Part shown: positions 1 through 5,703 of the stretch, in pieces
Layout: each line of letters opens with the position of its first letter
Numbering within the stretch: the stretch's first letter is position 1
From: Acidaminococcaceae bacterium
Lineage (GTDB): Bacteria > Bacillota > Negativicutes > Acidaminococcales > Acidaminococcaceae
Length of the DNA: 7,024 nucleotides
Direction: 5' to 3'
Assembly (NCBI GenBank): GCA_003512125.1
Contig: DOSQ01000039.1
Span: 1 to 7,024 of the forward strand
Notes under the pieces: generated by a model
What the model was told of the DNA's origin: nothing
Databases searched by the model: none
Seen by the model: only the letters and a program-made list of their open reading frames with translations
Made by a program: the position numbers and the translations under genes

Positions 1-76
1 CCTACGTTGGCATTATCCAAATCAGGTTCCGGGTCGAGCCCCTGGGCTCCTCTCAGCAAATCGCTCCCCGTGTCAC
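1..76 (-). promoter_or_regulatory. TPP riboswitch (THI element), truncated at window edge
   Basis: Read on the minus strand, this stretch carries the conserved THI-box blocks in the right order and spacing. These are CGGGGAGC (P2 5' side), GCTGAGA (57-51), GACCC (P2 3' side), GAACCTGAT (29-21), and TGGATAATGCCAACGTAGG (19-1). An extra hairpin, GAGCC-CAGG-GGCTC, sits between the GAGA junction and the ACCC strand, where the element varies in length. The P4/P5 stem that is usually CTGG/CCAG reads TTGG/CCAA here, a paired change that keeps the stem. The 3' half of P1 and the expression platform lie beyond base 1. The element is therefore oriented to control a gene left of the window, by family precedent a thiamine biosynthesis or uptake gene that is repressed when thiamine pyrophosphate is bound. 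Whether it acts by terminator or by sequestering a ribosome site cannot be seen. Confidence 0.93.
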
Positions 77-79
77 AGT

Positions 80-109
80 AATATAAAATTGTTAATATTC
101 ATCTGTCTG
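80..109 (-). promoter_or_regulatory. Putative sigma-A promoter of the TPP riboswitch transcript
   Basis: On the minus strand a CAGACA box (109-104) is separated by 18 bases from TATATT (85-80). The -35 matches the TTGACA consensus at four of six positions, and the -10 matches TATAAT at five of six. The predicted start would fall near 74-76, immediately before the riboswitch P1/P2 region, which is the main reason to believe it. No intrinsic terminator is visible between the upstream TPM gene stop and this site, so read-through from that gene is also possible. Confidence 0.45.
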
Positions 110-160
110 CTTACAGTTCAGCAAAACTATCCTGTACGACGACATCTGAAAAGTCCGCTG

Positions 161-949
161 CTAGAAGCTGCCTCCGCCGCCGCCGTGGCCGCCGGTGCCT
201 TCGCTGCTGCTGCCTCCACTACTATTGTTGGATTTGGCTTTTGGTACTACGGCCGTGTGGGTGTACAGGTAACGGTCATTCTGACCAATCAGATTGAAGG
301 TTTCCTGTTTCAGATACTGTCCTGCAGATACAGCGTTGGTGACATTGCTCATGGAGTTCACCATGCTCTTCTTCACACTGCCGCCGAACAGCAACGAAAG
401 GAGAGCGGCAATGCCTGCCGCGCCAAAGCTGAATGCATTGGACGGATCGTAGGCTTCCCCGTTCTTTTCATAATAGGTCATCAGCTCATCGACTTTACTC
501 CCATACTTGTTGAAAGCCGCCGCGTAATTCCCTTTTTTCAGATCGTTGAGAAACGCATTCTTCAACTCGCCGGTAACCACCTTGTCGATAATCTTAGTCC
601 GCATGGTCTTATCCGTCGTGATATGCCACTTTCGGTTATCCATGCTGATGACCATTAGGATGCTTCCTTTTTCCGCGTTGGCAAAATATTGGTCCTGGAC
701 TGCCTGGGCGTAATCCCTGATATTCATCCCCTGGGTAGACTTAACCGTCAGTACCGCACAGCGGATACCGTGTTTGGTTTCAATCTGCCGCAGGTTGGAC
801 AAAAGGTTCGTCTTATCAACCGGTTTTACCAGGGCTGCGCCGTCCACAAAACTGGGATACTGCTGTCCGGAGGTTGCAGCTGCAAACCCGGTGGAGACCG
901 ACAATAACAGGGAAACCAGCATCGTCATAATCGCAAAAATTTTTTTCAT
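161..949 (-). CDS. TPM-domain protein, secreted and membrane-anchored (YdjH/YgcG-like)
   Basis: The 262-residue protein begins with a signal peptide: MKK, a hydrophobic core at about 4-22, and likely cleavage in the GFAAAT segment near residue 24. A TPM domain (PF04536 type; the family is named for TLP18.3, Psb32 and MOLO-1) follows at about 30-165. It includes the KGSILMVISMDNRKWHITT core strand region and ends in a helical YYEKNGEAYDP segment. A single membrane segment lies at about 173-190 (FSFGAAGIAALLSLLFGG). The tail of about 70 residues is Ser/Gly-rich and ends GGHGGGGGSF, a Gly-rich C-terminus common in this family. TPM domains have been linked to phosphatase activity or protein-complex repair, but the enzymatic role in bacteria is unsettled. 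The Shine-Dalgarno GAGGGGAGG overlaps the stop codon of the upstream zinc-ribbon gene, so the two are almost certainly co-transcribed and probably translationally coupled. Family and topology are confident; the role in an envelope-stress complex is inferred from B. subtilis YdjH. Confidence 0.88.
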   Translation of the reverse strand: MKKIFAIMTMLVSLLLSVSTGFAAATSGQQYPSFVDGAALVKPVDKTNLLSNLRQIETKHGIRCAVLTVKSTQGMNIRDYAQAVQDQYFANAEKGSILMVISMDNRKWHITTDKTMRTKIIDKVVTGELKNAFLNDLKKGNYAAAFNKYGSKVDELMTYYEKNGEAYDPSNAFSFGAAGIAALLSLLFGGSVKKSMVNSMSNVTNAVSAGQYLKQETFNLIGQNDRYLYTHTAVVPKAKSNNSSGGSSSEGTGGHGGGGGSF

Positions 950-965
950 GATCTGCCGCCTCCCC

Positions 966-2069
966 TCAACCGATTAAGAATTTCGCAAGGAAATAGATGA
1001 TAGGCGCCGGAATCAGCGTGGCAAGAGCCTGGTATTTGGTTGCTTTTCCCTTATCCCAGGGCAGGCTGCCAATAAACTTGCCGGTCTGTCCGTTCATCAT
1101 AAATGTATAAGGCTGATTCTGGTAACGGGTGGTCAGGATCCACACTGGCACCAGGGCATATTTGACGCTGCCTACGTCTTTACGCACAGCGCAGGATTCC
1201 ATCTGATGCCGAAGGTAACCGGTTACGGTACCCTCCAGCACCCCTGCCGCACTATGTTCCACCCGCTTGTCTGCACGGGGCACGCTGTCTTCCGCGGAAA
1301 CATCATATTTATCCGCCAGGTACCCGGTCAGATACGCCGTGGTAAAGGGAACCATTTCGCTGTAATCAAACGGTTCGATGCTTTCCATGTAGGCATCATC
1401 CATCTTCTCACTGCCGTCCACCGGGATACGTTCAAATTTCATAGTGCCGACACGTTCTACATCGTAAACGCTGGTCTCGGTAATAATTGCATCCGGCGTA
1501 TCAATGACCATGTCATTCTCCGCCTTGAAGACCGCCGATGCCGTAACTTCCGAATCGAACAGCCAGAAAGGAACATACATAGGCTGGATATCCTCCACGC
1601 GGTTATTGGCCGTGAAAGCATCCGGCAGCAGCTTCCGGCCCTCATAAAACTTCTTCAGGGCTTCCACTGCCTCTTCCTTCGTTTTCTTGAAGGGAATCAC
1701 GTAGTCCGGTTTCAGCATCCCCTTAAACCGGGACGGAATCATGGTAGGATTACCGCAGTAACAGCATTCCGTAGCCATAGTATTTTCATCGCAGACCAGT
1801 TCTGCACCGCAGCTGGAACAGGTAAAAGTTTTCAGAAACGCGCTTTCATCTTCCGTAAACTCACTGCCTGCATGTTCGGTATCCCACTTGGCCTCTTTGG
1901 CCTCTGCCGCCTGGGCGGCCCGTTCTTCCTGCTTGTTGAACATTTCCTCAATGGTTTTGACCTCAAATTCCGTACCGCAGTACTCGCAGGTCACTTTGTC
2001 ATGTCCCGGCAGAAAGCTTAAGGGCGCGCTGCAATTAGGGCACTTATAGCTTACAGATGTATCCGCCAT
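966..2069 (-). CDS. Double zinc-ribbon membrane protein (YdjG-like)
   Basis: The protein has 367 residues and starts at ATG with a GAGAGGTGA ribosome site five bases away. The N-terminus carries a zinc ribbon with pairs C10-x2-C13 and C28-x2-C31, then a charged, Ala/Glu/Lys-rich helical linker at about 40-65. A second ribbon follows, with C84-x2-C87 and C102-x2-C105. The central 110-340 region is a beta-rich domain of unknown function containing PMYVPFWLFDSEV and YALVPVWILTTRYQ, motifs seen in YdjG-like proteins. The last 22 residues (YQALATLIPAPII and onward) form a hydrophobic tail, so the protein is probably tail-anchored with the ribbons in the cytoplasm. In B. subtilis the relative YdjG works with YdjH (TPM) and YdjI (SPFH) to tie the PspA homologue YdjF to the membrane. 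Here the TPM partner follows 16 bases downstream. Automatic annotation often labels such proteins as PriA-like or TFIIB-like because of the ribbons alone; nothing here supports a helicase or a transcription factor. Confidence 0.82.
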   Translation of the reverse strand: MADTSVSYKCPNCSAPLSFLPGHDKVTCEYCGTEFEVKTIEEMFNKQEERAAQAAEAKEAKWDTEHAGSEFTEDESAFLKTFTCSSCGAELVCDENTMATECCYCGNPTMIPSRFKGMLKPDYVIPFKKTKEEAVEALKKFYEGRKLLPDAFTANNRVEDIQPMYVPFWLFDSEVTASAVFKAENDMVIDTPDAIITETSVYDVERVGTMKFERIPVDGSEKMDDAYMESIEPFDYSEMVPFTTAYLTGYLADKYDVSAEDSVPRADKRVEHSAAGVLEGTVTGYLRHQMESCAVRKDVGSVKYALVPVWILTTRYQNQPYTFMMNGQTGKFIGSLPWDKGKATKYQALATLIPAPIIYFLAKFLIG

Positions 2070-2119
2070 GTTGTCACCTCTCTTTATATATCACGGAGAC
2101 CTTACAATAAAATTCCTTT

Positions 2120-2136
2120 CTGTGCATATCGCACAG
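2120..2136. repeat. Perfect inverted repeat in serS/zinc-ribbon gap
   Basis: CTGTGC and GCACAG flank a five-base ATATC/GATAT centre, 35 bases past the serS stop and about 50 bases before the zinc-ribbon start. As RNA it would form a six-pair hairpin, but it is followed by AAAGGAATTTTATT rather than a direct U-run, so it is a poor intrinsic terminator. As DNA it could be a dyad operator for the downstream two-gene unit. The sequence does not decide between these. Confidence 0.5.
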
Positions 2137-2171
2137 CCTCACAACATATGTCTCAAAATCAATACGGATAC

Positions 2172-3458
2172 TTATTTGTTCTTTTCCGGTACGGGGATCA
2201 CGTCACATCCCATGTACTTACGCAATACTTCCGGCACCACTACGCTGCCGTCTTCCTGCTGGTAATTTTCCAGGATGGCAGCAACGGTACGGCCCACTGC
2301 CAGGCCGGAACCGTTCAGGGTATGTACAAATTCCGGTTTGGACTTGGCGTCCCGGCGGAACCGGATGTTGGCACGGCGGGCCTGGAAGTCCAGGAAATTG
2401 GAGCAGGAAGAAATTTCACGATAGCGGTTCGCCTGGGGCAGCCATACTTCCAGATCGTAGGTGGTGGCGCTGGAGAAACCAAGGTCGCCGGTACACAGCC
2501 GTACCACATGGTAAGGCAGACCTAACAGCTGCAGCGCATGTTCCGCATTGTTGGTCAGGCTTTCCAGTTCGTCCCAGCTCTGTTCCGGACGGGTGAATTT
2601 CACTAATTCTACTTTATTAAACTGATGCTGGCGGATCAGGCCCCGGGTATCTTTGCCCGCACTGCCGGCTTCGGCACGGAAGCAGGCACTGTACGCGCAG
2701 TAACGCAGGGGCAGATCATCCCCGCTCAGGATCTCGTCCCGGTGCAGGTTGGTAATGGGCACTTCCGCCGTGGGAATCAGGTACATATCCATACCCTGCA
2801 GCTTGAACATATCTTCCGCAAACTTCGGCAGCTGACCGGTGCCCTGCATGCTGTCTGCGTTAACGATGAACGGCGGGAAAAATTCCGTATATCCGTGCTG
2901 AGACGTATGGAGATCCAAATAAAAGTTGATGACAGACCGTTCCAGACGGGAACCCAGACCCTTGTACACCGTAAAACGGGCGCCGGAAATCTTATGGCCC
3001 CGTTCAAAATCCAGAATTCCCAGCTTCTCTCCGATATCCCAATGGGACAGCGGCTCAAAATCAAACTTGCGGGGTTCACCCCATTTCCGCATTTCCGGAT
3101 TATCCGCATCGCTCTTTCCAATAGGACAGTCCTCAGCAGGTATGTTAGGAATCGCTAGCATGATTTCCTTCAGGCGGGCCTCAATTTCACGGAGACGGGC
3201 GTCATCCGCCGCAATTTTATCGCCGATGGCACGCACTTCTGCCATTTTTTCTTCCGCACTTTCGCCGGCTTTTTTCAGTTTGCCGATTTCTTTGGAAGCC
3301 GTATTCCGTTCGTTTTTCAACACTTCTACCTGCTGCGTCACTTCCCGGCGTTCCTTATCCAGTGCCAGAAACTCATCCAGATTCAGTTCCCCGTTACGGT
3401 TATGAACAGCTTCAATTACTTTTTCGGGATTTTCCCGTACAAACTTCATGTCTAACAT
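2172..3458 (-). CDS. serS: Seryl-tRNA synthetase
   Basis: This class II aminoacyl-tRNA synthetase charges tRNA-Ser with serine in the cytoplasm and also serves tRNA-Sec where that exists. The 428-residue length is typical for bacterial SerRS. Residues about 1-105 form the N-terminal tRNA-binding arm, a long antiparallel coiled coil (LDKERREVTQQVEVLKNERN). The catalytic core follows, with GTGQLPKF near 206-213, TAEVPITN near 230-237 (serine pocket), motif 2 at about 259-285 (CFRAEAGSAGKDTRGLIRQH) and motif 3 at about 383-400 (GSGLAVGRTVAAILENYQ). EISSCSNFLDFQARR (348-362) is also diagnostic. The start is the ATG of MLDMKFVREN, which has GGAGG ten bases upstream. An in-frame ATG 12 codons earlier would put the Shine-Dalgarno inside the gene and is rejected. 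A near-consensus promoter lies upstream at 3591-3620. No strong terminator follows, so the zinc-ribbon/TPM pair may be partly read from serS. Confidence 0.98.
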   Translation of the reverse strand: MLDMKFVRENPEKVIEAVHNRNGELNLDEFLALDKERREVTQQVEVLKNERNTASKEIGKLKKAGESAEEKMAEVRAIGDKIAADDARLREIEARLKEIMLAIPNIPAEDCPIGKSDADNPEMRKWGEPRKFDFEPLSHWDIGEKLGILDFERGHKISGARFTVYKGLGSRLERSVINFYLDLHTSQHGYTEFFPPFIVNADSMQGTGQLPKFAEDMFKLQGMDMYLIPTAEVPITNLHRDEILSGDDLPLRYCAYSACFRAEAGSAGKDTRGLIRQHQFNKVELVKFTRPEQSWDELESLTNNAEHALQLLGLPYHVVRLCTGDLGFSSATTYDLEVWLPQANRYREISSCSNFLDFQARRANIRFRRDAKSKPEFVHTLNGSGLAVGRTVAAILENYQQEDGSVVVPEVLRKYMGCDVIPVPEKNK

Positions 3459-3468
3459 GTCGATCTTT

Positions 3469-3473
3469 CCTCC
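3469..3473 (-). promoter_or_regulatory. Ribosome binding site that fixes the serS start
   Basis: GGAGG lies ten bases before the ATG at 3458. The longer reading frame opening at 3494 would contain this site and has no ribosome site of its own. Its extra residues (MQYIKQPGGKID) are not part of the usual SerRS N-terminus. Confidence 0.85.
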
Positions 3474-3484
3474 AGGTTGTTTGA

Positions 3485-3583
3485 TATACTGCAATTAAAT
3501 ATTGTATAAAACCATTCTGCGCGCCGGCACTTCCGTTTATGCGACACAATGCCTTCCACCGCTTAAAAAACGGCATAGCTATA
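3485..3583 (-). promoter_or_regulatory. Structured 5' leader of serS (not a T-box)
   Basis: Between the predicted transcription start (near 3583) and the serS ribosome site there are about 110 bases with several pairing options. ATGCC (3576-3572) can pair with GGCAT (3553-3549). That same GGCAT can instead pair with GTGCC (3530-3526), so the two hairpins exclude each other. An AT-rich hairpin, TATACAAT with ATTG and GTATA (3508-3485), sits just before the ribosome site. The conserved T-box GGGTGGNACCGCG element is absent and the leader is shorter than a T-box. A regulatory role is only a possibility. Confidence 0.35.
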
Positions 3584-3590
3584 CAGGATA

Positions 3591-3620
3591 ATTATAGCAA
3601 ATTGATTACAGGACGGTCAA
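3591..3620 (-). promoter_or_regulatory. Sigma-A promoter of serS
   Basis: TTGACC (3620-3615) and a perfect TATAAT (3596-3591) are separated by 18 bases on the minus strand. The site falls between the terminator of the ribosomal operon and serS, so serS has its own transcript start, predicted near 3583. The -35 differs from consensus only at its last base. Confidence 0.85.
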
Positions 3621-3663
3621 GAATAAACAAGCTAAAAACATTGCCGGGACATGCAGGTTCTTT

Positions 3664-3697
3664 AATAAAAAATCCCCGCCGCACTTGCGACGGGGAC
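3664..3697 (-). terminator. Rho-independent terminator after rpsR
   Basis: Read on the minus strand, a ten-pair stem (TCCCCGTCGC with GCGGCGGGGA, including one G-T pair) closes an AAGT loop. TTTTTTATTAAA follows directly. It lies 27 bases after the rpsR stop and ends the rpsF-ssb-rpsR operon. Confidence 0.95.
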
Positions 3698-3723
3698 CTT
3701 GATTGTACAGATCTTGAAACCGA

Positions 3724-3954
3724 TCAGTCAGCAGTAAACGGCATTAACGCAACGTTACGTGCGCGTTTGATCGCAGTGGTCAGTTCGCGCTGATGTTTAG
3801 CGCAGCAACCGGAAATACGGCGGGGTAAAATTTTGCCGCGTTCGGTTACGAATTTGTGCAGCTTGGCAACGTCCTTATAGTCGATGCTCTCCGCTTTATC
3901 TACGCAGAAGCTGCAAACTTTCCTTCTCGGTCTTCTGCCTCTTTGCATTTTCAT
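3724..3954 (-). CDS. rpsR: 30S ribosomal protein S18
   Basis: The 76-residue protein binds 16S rRNA in the platform of the small subunit as a heterodimer with S6. The family core is plain: GRRPRRKVCSFC, IDYKDVAKLHKFVTERGKI, LPRRISGCCAKHQREL and TTAIKRARNVALMPF. Four cysteines (C14, C17, C50, C51) make this the zinc-binding type of S18, as opposed to the cysteine-free type that some bacteria keep for zinc shortage. The start is the first ATG, with GGAGG nine bases upstream; a second ATG two codons in is too far from the site. It is the last gene of the rpsF operon, 21 bases after ssb, and a strong terminator follows. Confidence 0.98.
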   Translation of the reverse strand: MKMQRGRRPRRKVCSFCVDKAESIDYKDVAKLHKFVTERGKILPRRISGCCAKHQRELTTAIKRARNVALMPFTAD

Positions 3955-3975
3955 TAGCTTAATCCTCCCTGTTGT

Positions 3976-4437
3976 TTAGAACGGAACTTCTTCGTCAAAG
4001 GGAACTTCGCTGCCCAAACCGCCCATCGGTGATTTGGCCATAGGAGCCGCAGATTCGGAAGCACCGGCATCCTGTCCGGGATACTGCTGTCCGTACTGCT
4101 GGTTGCGGTTGGCGCTTTCGCTCTTGCGTTCAATAAACTCAACGTTATTGGCGATAATCTCTGTTACCCAGTGCTTGGTGCCGTCTTTGGCATCAAAGTT
4201 GCGGATCTGGAGACGGCCTTCCACTACCAGACGATGTCCTTTTGCGAGACTGTTTCCACATAATTCAGCAGCCTTGCCCCATACCACTACGGGGATAAAG
4301 TCTGCTTCGCGCTGGCCCTGTTGATTTAAAAAAGGTCTGTCAACTGCCAGCGTAAAGGAGCAAACCACCTTCTGGGAAGGGGTATAGCGCACTTCCGGAT
4401 CTCTGGTCAGCCGGCCTAAAATAACTACTTTGTTCAT
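3976..4437 (-). CDS. ssb: Single-stranded DNA-binding protein
   Basis: This 153-residue protein coats single-stranded DNA in replication, repair and recombination, normally as a homotetramer. Residues 1-105 are the OB fold: MNKVVILGRLTRDPEVRYTP, SFTLAVDRPF, FIPVVVWGKAAELC with the stacking Trp53, LAKGHRLVVEGRLQIR, and a closing strand near EIIANNVEFIE. A disordered Gln/Gly/Pro/Ser-rich linker follows at about 106-142, then the acidic tip SEVPFDEEVPF. The last six residues are the partner-docking tail, equivalent to DDDIPF of E. coli SSB. The start ATG has GGAGG six bases upstream. It sits between rpsF and rpsR, 29 bases after the first and 21 before the second, the standard arrangement in Firmicutes. 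Confidence 0.97.
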   Translation of the reverse strand: MNKVVILGRLTRDPEVRYTPSQKVVCSFTLAVDRPFLNQQGQREADFIPVVVWGKAAELCGNSLAKGHRLVVEGRLQIRNFDAKDGTKHWVTEIIANNVEFIERKSESANRNQQYGQQYPGQDAGASESAAPMAKSPMGGLGSEVPFDEEVPF

Positions 4438-4466
4438 TCGTTACCTCCACAGACTGAGTATTTCAA

Positions 4467-4751
4467 TCAGTCTTCCTTTTTAATAATCATATGGCGCAGC
4501 ACTTCGTCGGTAATCTTCATTACACGGTCAAGTTCTTTGACAGCGGCAGGTTCAGCCTTGAAATTAACGAGTACATAGTAACCTTCGGACAAATCCTGGA
4601 TCAGGTAAGCCAGGTGTTTTTTGCCCCAACGATCTGTCTTTTCTACTGTAGCACCATTATCGGTCAGCAGCTTTTCGAATTTGGCGACAACGCCATCGAT
4701 CACTTCATCCTCAACCGGTTTAATGATGTACATGACTTCGTATGCTCTCAC
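4467..4751 (-). CDS. rpsF: 30S ribosomal protein S6
   Basis: The 94-residue protein partners S18 on the platform of the 30S subunit. The S6 fold is recognisable from MRAYEVMYIIKP (first strand), the RWGKKHLAYLIQDLSEGYYVL segment starting near 42 that is characteristic of the family, and the closing ITDEVLRHMIIKKED. The start codon is GTG, not ATG. It is backed by AGGAGGTGAT, a full match to the 16S anti-Shine-Dalgarno, with seven bases between GGAGG and GTG. It is the first gene of the operon, transcribed from the promoter at 4835-4863 through a short leader that may bind the S6:S18 dimer. Confidence 0.97.
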   Translation of the reverse strand: MRAYEVMYIIKPVEDEVIDGVVAKFEKLLTDNGATVEKTDRWGKKHLAYLIQDLSEGYYVLVNFKAEPAAVKELDRVMKITDEVLRHMIIKKED

Positions 4752-4765
4752 GAAATCACCTCCTC

Positions 4766-4797
4766 CTCTGGACTTTCGGCTCCCCCTGTCTGGAGAG
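4766..4797 (-). promoter_or_regulatory. Candidate S6:S18-binding leader motif of the rpsF operon
   Basis: Just upstream of the rpsF ribosome site, CTCT (4797-4794) can pair with AGAG (4769-4766). Inside this, GAC and GTC pair around a GGGGGAGCCGAAA segment that exposes a CCG triplet (4779-4777). Many bacteria carry an rpsF leader in which a CCG-containing hairpin mimics the 16S rRNA site and lets surplus S6:S18 repress its own operon. Position and the exposed CCG fit that description. I did not align it to the family model, so this is a tentative call. The stem end directly touches the Shine-Dalgarno, which would suit translational repression. Confidence 0.45.
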
Positions 4798-4834
4798 CAG
4801 AAGAAGTAAAATATGCTCTATCACAAGCTTTATT

Positions 4835-4863
4835 ATATTATCACCAGCTAATAGAAATGTCAA
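4835..4863 (-). promoter_or_regulatory. Sigma-A promoter of the rpsF-ssb-rpsR operon
   Basis: A perfect TTGACA (4863-4858) is followed after 17 bases by TAATAT (4840-4835). A perfect TATAAT at 4837-4832 is also present but would need a 20-base spacer. The start of transcription is predicted near 4827, giving a leader of about 75 bases. The -35 begins three bases after the U-run of the preceding terminator. Confidence 0.8.
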
Positions 4864-4865
4864 GC

Positions 4866-4905
4866 AAAAAATACTAAGAACCGGAGTATCATCTGCTCCG
4901 GCTCT
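4866..4905 (-). terminator. Intrinsic terminator after the Sir2 gene
   Basis: On the minus strand AGAGCCGGAG pairs with CTCCGGTTCT (ten pairs, one of them G-T) around a nine-base loop. TAGTA and six Ts follow. The five-base gap before the U-run makes it weaker than the rpsR terminator, but its position 30 bases after the Sir2 stop and directly before the rpsF promoter supports the call. Confidence 0.75.
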
Positions 4906-4935
4906 TCCTAAATTCCTTTTATTTTATCAAAACAG

Positions 4936-5661
4936 TTACACTACAATCTGGCTAAACACTTTGCCAATGCTGTCATGAATGACCAGGTTGGCCCTCCGGT
5001 CTGCCGAAGTTTCGGATTTGTTCACCAATACCAGCTTGTTGCCCTGATAATAGCGAATCAGTCCTGCTGCCGGATACACTACCAGGGACGTGCCGCCGAT
5101 AATCAGCATGTCCGCCTGGGAAATGTAGTTTACCGAGGCTTCCAGGATATCCATATTCAGAGTTTCTTCATATAATACTACATCCGGTTTCACCCGGCCG
5201 CCGCATTTGTCGCAGACGGGGACGCCTTTGGAATTTTTTACGTAGTTTACGTCAAAAAACTTATTGCAGTCCTCACAGTAGTTCCGCAGCACGCTTCCGT
5301 GCAGTTCCATCACGGTCTTACTGCCGGCTGCCTGGTGCAGCCCGTCAATGTTCTGGGTGATTACAGCCGTCAGCTTACCGGCTTTTTCCAGTTCCGCCAG
5401 TTTAAAATGGGCCGCATTGGGTTTTGCATCCAGAAACAGCATGCGGTTTTTGTAGAAATCAAAAAACTCTTCCGGGCAGTCCTCATAGAAGGTGTGGCTG
5501 ACGATCATTTCTGGCGGATACCGGTACGTCTGATTGTAGAGGCCGTCCGTACTGCGGAAGTCCGGAATGCCGCTTTCCGTGGATACTCCGGCGCCGCCGA
5601 AGAATACAATACGTTTGGATTCCCGTATCATTTCATTTAACTTTGCAATCTTTTCATCCAT
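4936..5661 (-). CDS. NAD-dependent protein deacylase, Sir2 family
   Basis: Sirtuins remove acetyl or other acyl groups from protein lysines, consuming NAD and releasing nicotinamide and O-acyl-ADP-ribose. The 241-residue protein has the full active-site set: GGAGVSTESGIPDFRS (22-37, NAD loop), TQNIDGLH (102-109), catalytic His121 in ELHGSV, and GGTSLVVYPAA (from 189). A structural zinc site is formed by C129-x2-C132 and C150-x2-C153. The pattern resembles bacterial class U enzymes such as that of Thermotoga maritima. It may be a cobB-type regulator of central metabolism, but acyl preference cannot be read from the sequence. The start chosen is ATG at 5661, with GGGGAGGTG placed correctly; an in-frame ATG at 5682 would put that site inside the gene. 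It follows the UxaE-like gene by 42 bases with no terminator between them, so co-transcription is likely. Confidence 0.95.
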   Translation of the reverse strand: MDEKIAKLNEMIRESKRIVFFGGAGVSTESGIPDFRSTDGLYNQTYRYPPEMIVSHTFYEDCPEEFFDFYKNRMLFLDAKPNAAHFKLAELEKAGKLTAVITQNIDGLHQAAGSKTVMELHGSVLRNYCEDCNKFFDVNYVKNSKGVPVCDKCGGRVKPDVVLYEETLNMDILEASVNYISQADMLIIGGTSLVVYPAAGLIRYYQGNKLVLVNKSETSADRRANLVIHDSIGKVFSQIVV

Positions 5662-5666
5662 GAGAA

Positions 5667-5675
5667 CACCTCCCC
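5667..5675 (-). promoter_or_regulatory. Ribosome binding site that fixes the Sir2 start
   Basis: GGGGAGGTG ends five bases before the ATG at 5661. The upstream in-frame ATG at 5682 would add MLRGGVL, which is only the translation of this ribosome site. Confidence 0.85.
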
Positions 5676-5703
5676 GCAGCATGATATAAAAATAAAAACA
5701 GAT

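Noticed and set aside
22..50. A GGGTCGAGCCC segment on the plus strand looking like the T-arm of a tRNA or tmRNA 3' end.
   Set aside because: It lacks the TTC of a T-loop and no acceptor or anticodon arm can be built. On the opposite strand the same bases are the variable arm of a TPP riboswitch with all conserved blocks.
89..658. Long plus-strand reading frame of 189 codons opposite the TPM gene.
   Set aside because: It is antisense to a gene with a clear signal peptide and family tail. It has no ribosome site and no recognisable protein features.
1206..2021. Long plus-strand reading frame of 271 codons opposite the zinc-ribbon gene.
   Set aside because: It shadows a gene with two CxxC-type ribbons and a good ribosome site. 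The antisense translation shows no domain or initiation signal.
3459..3494. Upstream in-frame ATG for serS, adding 12 residues.
   Set aside because: The extension overlaps the GGAGG ribosome site and is not part of the usual SerRS N-terminus.
3450..3576. Possible leader peptide opening at the ATG at 3576 in the serS leader.
   Set aside because: It has no ribosome site, starts only about seven bases from the predicted transcript start, is not enriched in serine codons, and runs out of frame into serS.
3459..3723. T-box riboswitch upstream of serS.
   Set aside because: The conserved T-box sequence is absent, and the leader after the predicted start is only about 125 bases.
5662..5682. Upstream in-frame ATG for the Sir2 gene, adding seven residues.
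   Set aside because: The extra codons are the translation of the GGGGAGGTG ribosome site that serves the ATG at 5661.
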